From NCBI RefSeq assembly GCF_026000115.1, contig NZ_AP026867.1, forward strand, positions 3,467,716-3,531,715: a DNA stretch of 64,000 nucleotides, read 5' to 3'. Shown here piece after piece: positions 1-7,889 of the stretch. The DNA is from Aureispira anguillae. GTDB lineage: Bacteria; Bacteroidota; Bacteroidia; Chitinophagales; Saprospiraceae. The position numbers were made by a program, and so were the translations under genes. Below the pieces are notes generated by a model. The model was not told the DNA's origin and ran no database searches. It saw only the letters and a program-made list of their open reading frames with translations. The first letter of the stretch is position 1, and every line of letters starts with the position of its first letter.

Positions 1-1000
1 TATACAACCGACGCAATCGAGTTATAAATACATCCATCAGACGATAATTATCTAAGGCTGACTTTAATGATTCAAGGCTATTTTTACGTCCAAAATAAAT
101 TGCCCCTCGCTGTGCCAGTATTTCTGCCATCAATCCCAATGAAGCAGATTGATTCAATTCGTTAACTGTTGGCAACTTGCCCTCTTCCTTTCCTTTCCAA
201 CTAGGTAGCAAAGATTGAATCGCAAAATCATTATAAGCTAAAGCTTCTTTGTCTCGTTTGTATGCTATATAATAAGCTGCCAAATCTCTATAAAATGTAC
301 TCCAAACGACATCCTGCTCAATCCGCTCCATCTCCCCCATTTTTATTGCTGTAAACATATGTTCCCCTGCCAAACTAGCATTACCTAACTTCTCTTCTAC
401 TCTCCCTAAGTACAAATGCGCCTGTGCCAATAATGCCATATCTTTAACATTCTCATCGTTAAAAGCCAACGCTTTTTCAAAATAGGCTTTAGTTTTAGTA
501 TATTTTTTTTGGGCATAAACGGTATACCCCATCCCCATCAAAGCATCTAAGTAGAGCTTTTTTGAGTTGCTATCTTGTTCCAACGTCTTATTTTGCTCAA
601 ACAAAGCTACTGCCTTGGCAAAACTTATCTGCGCCTCAACTAGACGTTCTAACTCCTTTAGGATTTTTCCTTTTTCGCTATAAGCCAATAACAAATCGTT
701 AGGAGAATAATTAGATTCGTTTTTTGCCCAGTCAATCGCTAATTCTAGCCGTTCTAATCCTCGATTGTAATTTCCTAGATAGTGATAAGCAATCCCCAAT
801 TTTGTGGTCAAAGGGAACCATAATTCTACCTTATTTTGTGTTGATTTTCGCAATAGTAGCTCCTCTCCCAAAGATGTTGCTCGATTATAGGCTCCTAAGT
901 TATAAGCCAGCAAAAAATCCGTCATTGTTGTTCGTTGCCCTAATAGATTTGTTGTCGTAAAGCATAAAATACTTAAAACAACAAAATAATAACTTCGCAT
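1..1000 (-). CDS. TPR-repeat secreted protein, C-terminus beyond window edge (likely TPR-CHAT family)
   Basis: Reading the minus strand from ATG at 1000 gives an uninterrupted frame to base 1, about 333 residues, with no stop, so the gene runs off the window. The N-terminus (MRSYYFVVLSILCF, ending near LLGQ) looks like a signal peptide. The rest is helical and TPR-like, with blocks such as LGIAYHYLGNYNRGLERLELA and ALMGMGYTVYAQKKYTKTK. The start resembles that of the 938-aa TPR-CHAT protein at 12460-15276 (MRSSLLCLICLLW), so a CHAT domain off the left edge is likely but not seen. An in-frame ATG at 1009 would add three residues. Export is inferred; no enzymatic residues are visible in this part. 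Confidence 0.8.
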   Translation of the reverse strand, partial: MRSYYFVVLSILCFTTTNLLGQRTTMTDFLLAYNLGAYNRATSLGEELLLRKSTQNKVELWFPLTTKLGIAYHYLGNYNRGLERLELAIDWAKNESNYSPNDLLLAYSEKGKILKELERLVEAQISFAKAVALFEQNKTLEQDSNSKKLYLDALMGMGYTVYAQKKYTKTKAYFEKALAFNDENVKDMALLAQAHLYLGRVEEKLGNASLAGEHMFTAIKMGEMERIEQDVVWSTFYRDLAAYYIAYKRDKEALAYNDFAIQSLLPSWKGKEEGKLPTVNELNQSASLGLMAEILAQRGAIYFGRKNSLESLKSALDNYRLMDVFITRLRRLY

Positions 1001-1100
1001 AGTGTACATAAGTAATTTTTTAAGGGTGAATGGATCCATTTAATCGTTTATTTTTAGGGTATTAGAACAATCTCTAAATGTCATTAGTTCGACCATGCAG

Positions 1101-1229
1101 AACCCAGCTTGCTGGCTCACGAGCAATAACGAATCAACCACAGGTAGCTCATAGAGATTCGCTAACTTAGCTCCGCAGATAAAGGCAATGCTTTTTTGTC
1201 CTTTTTGTAAAAAAAAATCTACGGAGTAT
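1101..1229 (-). repeat. Mosaic intergenic repeat, copy G (minus orientation)
   Basis: On the minus strand 1120-1101 reads GTGAGCCAGCAAGCTGGGTT, identical to the core block of the copies near 56290 and 60360. The right edge at 1220-1229 carries the end-type motif CTACGGAGTA. The copy sits between the divergent genes starting at 1000 and 1298. A second TACTCCGTT motif lies at 1258-1266, so the region may hold two overlapping ends. Confidence 0.6.
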
Positions 1230-1297
1230 TAAAATATAATATTATACGTTTATATTAATACTCCGTTAATTTTTTTCATTAATTTTATCAACAGCTT

Positions 1298-1816
1298 ATG
1301 AAGTGCTCTCTCTCTTTTATCTTAATTATTTTATGCGCTTTTTGTTCTTGTATTCAAGCTCAAAATGTAGGAATTGGTACTCCAGAACCCAAACATAAGT
1401 TGGTCGTAGAAGGTGATCGAATCAATTTACAAAATAAGGAACAAACCAAGTTTTTTTATGCTCGAACAGATGGTGACGAGATTGATATTACAACTGTTGG
1501 TAGCCATTTTTGGATTACTGCCGAAGAAGATAAGCATATCATTTTAAACCCTAACAATTCTTCTAGCGGAAATGTTGGGGTTGGCACTTATAATCCTACC
1601 GAAAAATTACACATAGATGGAGGGCTTAGGGTACAATCCTTAGAAGGAGAAGGCAATAGAATCATTTATGCTAGCCCTAGTGGTATTTTATCGTCAAGTC
1701 AGGTTGATATTTCTGCCTTAGAACGTAGCAATCAAGCGTTAAAAGAAAAAGTTGAGGAACAAGCTCAATTAATCCAAGATTTGATTCAACGCATCGAACA
1801 GTTGGAACAACCATAA
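1298..1816 (+). CDS. Small secreted protein with NVGIGT repeats and C-terminal coiled coil
   Basis: The protein has 172 residues. It begins with a signal peptide (about residues 1-22, cleavage after QAQ). Two similar motifs follow, NVGIGTPEPKHKLVVEGD at 23-40 and NVGVGTYNPTEKLHIDGG at 92-109. Residues about 140-170 form a heptad-rich coiled coil (LKEKVEEQAQLIQDLIQRIEQL). The NVGIGT..P..KLHVDG pattern is common in exported Bacteroidota proteins and in phage tail-fibre-like proteins ahead of S74 chaperone domains. There is no S74 domain here and no phage neighbour, so I read it as a cell-surface or extracellular oligomer of unknown function. It stands alone, with a repeat copy in its upstream gap. 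Confidence 0.75.
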   Translation: MKCSLSFILIILCAFCSCIQAQNVGIGTPEPKHKLVVEGDRINLQNKEQTKFFYARTDGDEIDITTVGSHFWITAEEDKHIILNPNNSSSGNVGVGTYNPTEKLHIDGGLRVQSLEGEGNRIIYASPSGILSSSQVDISALERSNQALKEKVEEQAQLIQDLIQRIEQLEQP

Positions 1817-2098
1817 TTCTTACAAACATCTGAGCATTTCCCTATATAATCCCCTCATAATTAAACCTTTTATCGTTTATTAGCGTTTCTTTTACATAAA
1901 AAGGGCACTTTTGGTCTACTTTTTACGTTTATTAAGAATAAAAGCGTATTTTTAATGTAATCAGACAGTTACCTTGTAATTAAGTAATAAAGCAAAACTA
2001 ATACGGCTAAATTTAACACATCGTCCATTCTGCTTCGTTACCTATACTAAATTTAAAAACTTTTTAACCCTTATTAATTAATATTTAAAGTAAATATT

Positions 2099-2269
2099 AT
2101 GCTATTAAAAAAAATGAATGTTGTAAAAAAATCTACTAGTAAATCTGTAAAGCAAGGAAAATCTAAAGAACAGGAAAAGGAACAAACCCGTCTAACCAAA
2201 GAAGAACTCAAAGAAAAAGAAGATAGAATGGGCACCAAAAGAAGAGGACTATTCGTAAAATCAAAATAA
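2099..2269 (+). CDS. Small lysine/glutamate-rich protein, 56 aa
   Basis: ATG at 2099 opens a 56-codon frame ending TAA at 2267-2269. The product is very charged: MLLKKMNVVKK, then KQGKSKEQEKEQ, LTKEELKEKEDR and a tail GTKRRGLFVKSK. An internal ATG at 2114 would remove five residues. It has no signal peptide, membrane segment or cysteine. Composition is coding-like and the frame is clean, but no family is recognised; a nucleic-acid or ribosome-associated role would be a guess from charge alone. It is isolated by 282 bp on the left and 472 bp on the right. Confidence 0.55.
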   Translation: MLLKKMNVVKKSTSKSVKQGKSKEQEKEQTRLTKEELKEKEDRMGTKRRGLFVKSK

Positions 2270-2502
2270 GAGTTATTGATTCACTTTTATCCTCCTCTAG
2301 TAAAAATATTTAAGGTATTGGCTATAATTTAGCAATCGAATACCCAATCATTTATGTCTATTATAACTCAACAATAGATTTTTTCCTCTTTTTCAGCAAG
2401 TCTTTGACTTTTACGCTCCTCCCCTTTTTTATACAAAAACAAATAAATCGTTTAACAAATAATCGTTTTCTAAAAATTTGTTTTTATATTATATATGGTA
2501 CT

Positions 2503-2569
2503 GTTGGTTTTTATGCTTTTTTATGAACTATCTCACAAACATAGCGAGCAAAAAAACATAAAAACCAAC
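2503..2569. repeat. 20-bp inverted repeat with 27-nt loop
   Basis: The left arm at 2503-2522 starts GTTGGTTTTTATGC. The right arm at 2550-2569 is its reverse complement at 19 of 20 positions. The arms could be a terminal inverted repeat of a very small element or a strong hairpin. There is no T-run typical of a terminator after the right arm on the plus strand. Confidence 0.75.
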
Positions 2570-2570
2570 T

Positions 2571-2632
2571 TACGCTACCGTACGATTAGCTGCGCTGCTA
2601 CTTCGTACTCCGTTCAGATTTCCAATGGAGTA
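2571..2632 (+). repeat. Mosaic intergenic repeat, minimal copy H
   Basis: Contains GATTAGCTGCGCTGCTACT, a block also found near 56345 and, with small changes, near 49040 and 60286. It is followed by TACTCCGTT (2606-2614) and a close inverted partner CAATGGAGTA (2623-2632). The inner distance is only 8 bp, so this is the shortest end pair in the window. Confidence 0.6.
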
Positions 2633-2741
2633 ATGATCACTAGAATTGTTTAAAATGGTGTGTATTGCAATCATTTTAAGTAATTTTGTCAATGCTTCCG
2701 ATTGATCTACCAATTAACCCTTTAATAGCTTATAGTCACTT

Positions 2742-4037
2742 ATGATCATTCATAAAAATAGTCCTATTCCTAAAGATGTTATAGCACAACAAACTTCTAG
2801 CATTTGTGAACCTAGTTTATCACAGTATAAAGATTTTATATTTGTAACAGGCAACTGGTTTGCTGCACAATCAGAAGATAATGGAACTACTTGGGAGTAT
2901 ATCTCTCCTTATTCCCACCTTCCCAAACCTCCAAATGGGGGGCAATTTGATTGTGATCAGACCACTATAGCTTCTATCCAACATCATTTACTTTTCTGGA
3001 TTTTGCAATACGATAAAAATAGTGCTGGCAATACTAATGTGTTACGACTCGCTGTTAAAAACTTTAACCATAATTCAAGTGGATCAGATTGGTACTGGTG
3101 GGATTTTTCGCCTTGCGAGGTCAATCAAGAATGGGATAACGAGTGGTTTGATTACAATCACGCTGTTGTATCCGATAACTATCTGTATATAGGCACTAAT
3201 GTTTTTAGTACCATTACGAACCAATTTACTCGTTTTGTTGTCTTGAAATTTTCGTTGAAAGACCTTGCCAATGCAGAAAACACAGAACAGCCTGAAAAAA
3301 TAAATAGCCAATATATACAAAATACGGTGTCTCCGTGGAGAGCTACACAAGGCGCTCACCATAAAATGTTCTTTGCCAGTCACAACAATAGCAATCAACT
3401 ACAACTCCTTATCTGGGACGAGCACACCAATGATATGTATGAGAAAAAAATTGCCATTAGTCCTTGGAATGACGTAGGGCATGATTATTCGGATGAAAAT
3501 AGTTTGGGGCGAACATGGTTAAACCGATGCGATGATAGAGTAACAGGAGCATGGTTTGCCAAAGGAGTTCTTGGTTTTATGTGGACCGCTAATCACGATG
3601 AACATAGACCTTATCCATTTATAAGGGTTGTCAGAATCAAAGAAGAAGAATTGGACAAGGAAGCTCCTAGTATTTTAGACGAACCTGATATTTGGAATGA
3701 AGATTATGCTTATGCCTATCCCGATGCTGCTGTTAACCAAGAGGGAGATGTAGGAATTACCCTATTTAGAGGTGGCCCTTCCCTTCCTCCAAGTCATTGT
3801 GTTGGTATTTTAGATTCGAATGAACCTAATCATTGGCTAATCCAATCTACAGTCATTGGTACGCATTTTCCTAGGGGTAACAAATGGGGCGATTATTTAG
3901 CTTGCAGACCTCACCCCGATGGCAAGTCATGGATTGCAACTGGTTTTACCTTGCAAGATAGTGACAATGAAAATACTACAGCTGGTCGTGAAGCCATAGA
4001 ACCTAGAATTATTCATTTTTCTAAATCAACCTTATAA
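2742..4037 (+). CDS. Asp-box (sialidase/BNR-like) beta-propeller protein, no signal peptide
   Basis: The protein has 431 residues. Residues 44-51 read SEDNGTTW, an exact Asp-box (SxDxGxTW), the hairpin motif of sialidase and BNR-repeat propellers. The rest is rich in Trp, Tyr and Asp with propeller-like beta segments (for example LLFWILQYD and NYLYIGTNVF). Only one clear Asp-box is seen, and I cannot place the catalytic Arg triad of true sialidases, so sialidase activity is not claimed. There is no signal peptide, which is unusual for this fold in Bacteroidota. The stop at 4037 is two bases before the next start, so it is co-transcribed with the degenerate receiver protein. Confidence 0.65.
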   Translation: MIIHKNSPIPKDVIAQQTSSICEPSLSQYKDFIFVTGNWFAAQSEDNGTTWEYISPYSHLPKPPNGGQFDCDQTTIASIQHHLLFWILQYDKNSAGNTNVLRLAVKNFNHNSSGSDWYWWDFSPCEVNQEWDNEWFDYNHAVVSDNYLYIGTNVFSTITNQFTRFVVLKFSLKDLANAENTEQPEKINSQYIQNTVSPWRATQGAHHKMFFASHNNSNQLQLLIWDEHTNDMYEKKIAISPWNDVGHDYSDENSLGRTWLNRCDDRVTGAWFAKGVLGFMWTANHDEHRPYPFIRVVRIKEEELDKEAPSILDEPDIWNEDYAYAYPDAAVNQEGDVGITLFRGGPSLPPSHCVGILDSNEPNHWLIQSTVIGTHFPRGNKWGDYLACRPHPDGKSWIATGFTLQDSDNENTTAGREAIEPRIIHFSKSTL

Positions 4038-4039
4038 TT

Positions 4040-4660
4040 ATGAAAAAGAATACTATTCTTATCCTTAAAGATAAACAAACAACAAGAGACAATATCCAAT
4101 CTAACTTAGAGGAAGCAGGTTATGCTGTTATTACAACAAATAGTGTAGATATTGCACTCCAACAAAAAGGACAAATTGCTTTAGCTATGATTGATGTTAG
4201 TCTAACAGGCTGCACAAAAATTGAAGGAGAGCAAGTTAATGAGCAGCTAGCAGGAATTCTTTTAGCTTCAAAATTACAGACAGCTCACTCTCCTGCAATA
4301 ATATTACGAACAGCTCCCAATTCTCAATCCATAGTAATTTCGGCTTCAAAGGAAATAAACGCCACCATATTGGATATTGGTATCGCCCAAAGTGCTATTC
4401 TAAAAAAAGTAAAAGAACTCATTCCCAACTATCCTATAAAAAAATTTACCTCTTATCGGGTTATGCAAAAACGTAATCCTTCAATTTTAGCCAACCAAAA
4501 TCCTATTTTACCGAAACCTCTTTTGGACAAAAAACAAGAGAAAATTGGGTTGACAAGAAAGCCGTATTATAAAAAAGATAGTGCGCTTCAATTAGAGGAA
4601 CATTTACCTAAATCGAATAGTCGCCCTATTATAAATGGTCCAACGATCTGTAAGGAATAA
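4040..4660 (+). CDS. Degenerate receiver-like protein
   Basis: The protein has 206 residues. Residues 1-130 follow a CheY-like pattern: a first strand ILILKDKQ, helix TTRDNIQSNLEEAGYAV, then a phospho-site-like LAMIDVSLTG. The usual DD/DE pair after strand 1 is replaced by KD. The loop after the presumed Asp lacks the usual MP, and no clear K is seen at the end of strand 5. The C-terminal 70 residues are basic, proline-rich and probably disordered. A pseudo-receiver or unrelated Rossmann-like domain is plausible. It starts two bases after the Asp-box gene, so the two probably act together. Confidence 0.55.
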   Translation: MKKNTILILKDKQTTRDNIQSNLEEAGYAVITTNSVDIALQQKGQIALAMIDVSLTGCTKIEGEQVNEQLAGILLASKLQTAHSPAIILRTAPNSQSIVISASKEINATILDIGIAQSAILKKVKELIPNYPIKKFTSYRVMQKRNPSILANQNPILPKPLLDKKQEKIGLTRKPYYKKDSALQLEEHLPKSNSRPIINGPTICKE

Positions 4661-5318
4661 TTGCTTAAGTAGGGTGATTCAGTAGTAAAACAAAAACATA
4701 TTTTAGCAATTTCATTAAACTATAAAATACTGTTTGTTAACCTATAGCAATAAATCCAATTGTTTCTTTTTAATGAAGTGAACATTGGAAGTTTTAATCT
4801 AGCCCTTATTTGGGGGGCAAAATAACAAAAAGCGGGGTAATCAATACCTATTGTTCTTTTTGCATTGCCCAAAAAGAACCAAAAACGCTAGGACTGGATG
4901 ACTTCTTGGACAAAGTATCTTCTTGCAAGCTTAGGCTTTCAGAAACTCGCTTCGCTCAGATATGAGCTTTATTTTAATAGATTGAGAATCTATTAAAATG
5001 AAGGGAAACAAAAACCTTCATGCTATGCCTTTGGTACCTTGTACCAAGCTTACGCAGTTCCCTGCGGTCATCTTACAGAAAAATAGCAGCTTTCTGCGGC
5101 GTACTTTGTTCCCAATCAGTCATATGCCCACCAAAAAAAAACTCTAAAAATGGGTTATGTGATGCTTAGAAAATGATTCAAAGAAAGCTCATTGTCAAAC
5201 GTTTCGTTGCAAAAATAGTAGCAAATATATTAGGGCGAATACATTTGTTTTACTCCTTAAAATCCCTCAATAAAGCCTCATAAATAATCCATCAATTTGC
5301 CTAATCTTTTTGGATACC
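4661..5318. other. 658-bp gene-free gap rich in hairpins
   Basis: No coding frame is convincing. Three perfect hairpins are visible: 4853-4862 with 4870-4879 (GTTCTTTTTG stem), 4971-4983 with 4987-4999 (ATTTTAATAGATT stem, 3-nt loop), and 5031-5037 with 5041-5047 (TTGGTAC stem). The block CCCTGCGGTCATC near 5061 recalls CCCTGCGGTCATGAG in the mosaic copy at 6337, so part of the gap may be an old repeat copy. Confidence 0.65.
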
Positions 5319-6284
5319 TTATTTTTCTTTTATCGCCATTTTTATAACTTGCCAATAATTAGCAGCCAGTACTCCCTGTTCATAAAAGCCTCTCTTTTTA
5401 ATAATTTGATGCAACTGGGGCAAATTATACGAAGGCACTCCCATTAACAGATGATGTTCAACGTGATAATTGACATAATAGGGTGCAAATAGCATTCGCT
5501 CTAATCGATTGGCATAAGTTGTTCTAGTATTTAAGATCGGATTGGTCGTATCTTCTACCACAGAGTGTTCGGCCATAGAACGCACTCGAATACAAAATTG
5601 AAAGGTAGTTAGATAGGCTGTTACCCAAAGTAAATACAACCAACCTGAGGCAAGTAAGTACAACAATACAAAAATAAAAAAATTAGCAACAATGGGCTGC
5701 CATAGCTTTGTGATAAATATCTGCAAAAATTCCCCCCAACTTCGATCCTCCTGTGCAATTTTTACCACCTTATTCCCTAGGTTGTATTCTAAGTAGCCTA
5801 AGCGCATTAAAACCAACCCCAAAAATGCTTTTACGCCTGTTTGTCCCGATAAATCTCTAAAAAATTTACGCAGCATGCTCTTCTTTGAGGTAGGGTATCC
5901 TCTTGTCAAAAGCAGGTCAGGATCTTCTTCTAAACCTGTATATAAATGATGAATTTTGTGATAAGGACGGTAGGCCAGCATATTTTGAAAGATGGGATAG
6001 GCTCCCAACCAATTCCCCACCCAATCGTTGAGTTTTTTGTTGCTAAAAACGGAATAATGAGACGCATCGTGCAATAAAATAGCACAAGCCAACTGCTTTC
6101 CTCCCAGTATAAATAGCGACAAAAGAACCGTTAGGGGATTTAGAAAAAAATAAGGCAATAATAAGGCAAAAACAATCCATGCCCAATGAGCAGCTACTTC
6201 TATTAACGCTTGGAAATCGTTCATTTCTAGGAGCTGTTTTTTCTCTTCTGCTGTAAGATAAGGAGCGGTTGGTATCTGATGCAT
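5319..6284 (-). CDS. Membrane fatty acid desaturase family protein
   Basis: The 321-residue protein has the three histidine boxes of membrane di-iron desaturases: HDASH at residues 72-76, HKIHH at 109-113 and HVEHH near 275-279. Hydrophobic segments lie at about 33-62, 66-82, 150-162 and 190-230. The family inserts double bonds into acyl chains (or hydroxylates related substrates) in the cytoplasmic membrane using O2 and an electron donor. Regiospecificity cannot be read from sequence; a beta-carotene hydroxylase-like role is less likely. The length is typical for the PF00487 family. It is preceded by a mosaic repeat copy (6321-6432) and followed by the hairpin-rich gap. Confidence 0.9.
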   Translation of the reverse strand: MHQIPTAPYLTAEEKKQLLEMNDFQALIEVAAHWAWIVFALLLPYFFLNPLTVLLSLFILGGKQLACAILLHDASHYSVFSNKKLNDWVGNWLGAYPIFQNMLAYRPYHKIHHLYTGLEEDPDLLLTRGYPTSKKSMLRKFFRDLSGQTGVKAFLGLVLMRLGYLEYNLGNKVVKIAQEDRSWGEFLQIFITKLWQPIVANFFIFVLLYLLASGWLYLLWVTAYLTTFQFCIRVRSMAEHSVVEDTTNPILNTRTTYANRLERMLFAPYYVNYHVEHHLLMGVPSYNLPQLHQIIKKRGFYEQGVLAANYWQVIKMAIKEK

Positions 6285-6320
6285 TGGATCGATTAATTGA
6301 TTGTTGGTAAATAAATTTAA

Positions 6321-6432
6321 TACTTCGTGGATTACTCCCTGCGGTCATGAGCGCTACGCTTAGTTCGTCCCTCATAGATCAGCAAGCTGGGTTCGTAAGG
6401 TCGCAAGCTCTGTTCGGGTTTCCCACGAAGTA
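6321..6432 (+). repeat. Mosaic intergenic repeat, copy D with TACTTCGTGG ends
   Basis: The 112-bp element is bounded by TACTTCGTGG (6321-6330) and its exact reverse complement CCACGAAGTA (6423-6432). Inside are GCTACGCTTAGTTCGTCCCTC (shared with copy A), CAGCAAGCTGGGTTC (shared with A, B, G) and GGTCGCAAGCTCTGTTCGG (shared with E). It lies upstream of the desaturase start at 6284 and downstream of the hpd terminator. Confidence 0.85.
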
Positions 6433-6456
6433 ATGCAAATTGGCTTCTGAGCAAAA

Positions 6457-6506
6457 AAAAAGCTAGCAATCCTAAGATAAAACGACCTTAACATTACTAG
6501 CTTTTT
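6457..6506 (-). terminator. Terminator of hpd
   Basis: On the minus strand AAAAAGCTAG (6506-6497) pairs with CTAGCTTTTT (6466-6457), followed by more T residues. It lies about 40 bp after the hpd stop. Confidence 0.75.
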
Positions 6507-6544
6507 AGCTCAATTAAAAAAGGATTTAACCCCCATCTAAGTGA

Positions 6545-7699
6545 TTACAATGTACCTCTTCTAGCTTGTTCTGCCTCAATAGACTCAAACAAAGCTTTAA
6601 AATTACCTTTGCCAAACGATTGTGCTCCTTTACGCTGAATAATTTCAAAGAACATCGTTGGACGATCTACTACAGGTTTGGTAAAGATTTGTAACAAATA
6701 CCCTTCATCATCACGATCTACCAAAATCCCCAACTCTTTTAGCTTTAAGATTTCTTCATCAATCTCACCAACACGATCCAAGACGGTATCATAGTACGTT
6801 CCAGGAACATACAAAAACTCAATTCCACGAGCTGTCATTTCCTTAACCGTACTTAAGATGTCATCCGTTGCCACTGCAATGTGTTGAATTCCTGCCCCTT
6901 GGTAAAAATCCAAATATTCTTCAATTTGAGATTTTTTCTTTCCCTCAGCAGGTTCATTAATCGGGAATTTTACCCGTCCATTGCCATTGGTCATTACCTT
7001 AGACATCAATGCTGTATATTCCGTTGAAATATCCTTATCGTCAAAACTAATCAAATTGGCAAAGCCCATTACATTGGCATAATAATCTACCCACGTATTC
7101 ATTTCGCCCCAACCAACATTTCCGACCATGTGGTCGATGTATTTCAAACCAACCGATTTGGGATTGTAATTAGACTCCCATTTTTTGAAGCCAGGCATAA
7201 ATACCCCATTATAATTTTTGCGCTCTACAAAAATATGAACCGTTTCTCCATAAGTATAAATTCCAGAACGAACTACCTCGCCATGCTCATCTGTTTCTGT
7301 TGTAGGCTCCATAAAAGGCTTACCACCACGCTTAGTTGTTTCCTCGTAAGCCTTGGTTGCATCATCTACCCAAAGTGCTACTACTTTTACGCCATCGCCA
7401 TGCTTTTTGATATGTTCAGCAATAGGTCCCTCTTCTGACATTGGAGTCGTTAAGACCAAACGAATTTTATCTTGTACCAAAACATAAGAAGTTCTATCTT
7501 TTACCCCCGTTTCTAAACCACAATAAGCCAAAGATTGAAATCCAAATGCTGTTTTATAAAAATGTGCAGATTGTTTTGCATTTCCTACATACAATTCTAC
7601 ATAATCTGTTCCCAATAACGGTAAAAAATCTTCTGCTTCATCAAAGATTTTTTCAAGCCCATATCTTACGTTATCCAATTCTTTTAAATTATCTGCCAT
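6545..7699 (-). CDS. hpd: 4-hydroxyphenylpyruvate dioxygenase
   Basis: The 384-residue protein converts 4-hydroxyphenylpyruvate and O2 to homogentisate in tyrosine breakdown. It shows the two-vicinal-oxygen-chelate layout of the family, with the Fe(II) ligands visible as H190 (YIDHMVGNV), H273 (GIQHIAVATDD) and E352 (FFEIIQRKGA). The C-terminal gating helix (GNFKALFESIEAEQARRG) is intact. Length fits the family (about 350-400). It follows hmgA on the same strand after 190 bp, so the two consecutive pathway enzymes are probably co-expressed. The later enzymes, maleylacetoacetate isomerase and fumarylacetoacetase, are not in this window. Confidence 0.97.
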   Translation of the reverse strand: MADNLKELDNVRYGLEKIFDEAEDFLPLLGTDYVELYVGNAKQSAHFYKTAFGFQSLAYCGLETGVKDRTSYVLVQDKIRLVLTTPMSEEGPIAEHIKKHGDGVKVVALWVDDATKAYEETTKRGGKPFMEPTTETDEHGEVVRSGIYTYGETVHIFVERKNYNGVFMPGFKKWESNYNPKSVGLKYIDHMVGNVGWGEMNTWVDYYANVMGFANLISFDDKDISTEYTALMSKVMTNGNGRVKFPINEPAEGKKKSQIEEYLDFYQGAGIQHIAVATDDILSTVKEMTARGIEFLYVPGTYYDTVLDRVGEIDEEILKLKELGILVDRDDEGYLLQIFTKPVVDRPTMFFEIIQRKGAQSFGKGNFKALFESIEAEQARRGTL

Positions 7700-7889
7700 G
7701 ATTATTCTATTTTAATGGAATTATTTTCCTCGTTGATTAATATTAAAATTTTGGTATATAACATTTGGTTTTGCACCACCACAATATGCAAAACCCAGTC
7801 CTTACCACATAGCACTACTCTGAATCGCTAATTTGATTCGTTGTTTTTCTGAAATTTTACTAATTAGATTATAATTCATTTTTCCTGAT

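Larger units (their letters stand above)
2270..2741. other. Gene-free gap with a long inverted repeat and a mini repeat copy
   Basis: No credible coding frame is present in these 472 bp. The gap contains the inverted repeat at 2503-2569 and, directly abutting it, mosaic-repeat material at 2570-2632. The rest is AT-rich and featureless to my reading. Confidence 0.7.

Noticed and set aside
1298-1816. Phage tail-fibre gene
   Set aside because: The NVGIGT repeats recall tail fibres, but there is no S74 domain, no other phage gene and a clear signal peptide.
2742-4037. True sialidase
   Set aside because: Only one exact Asp-box, no visible Arg triad and no signal peptide.
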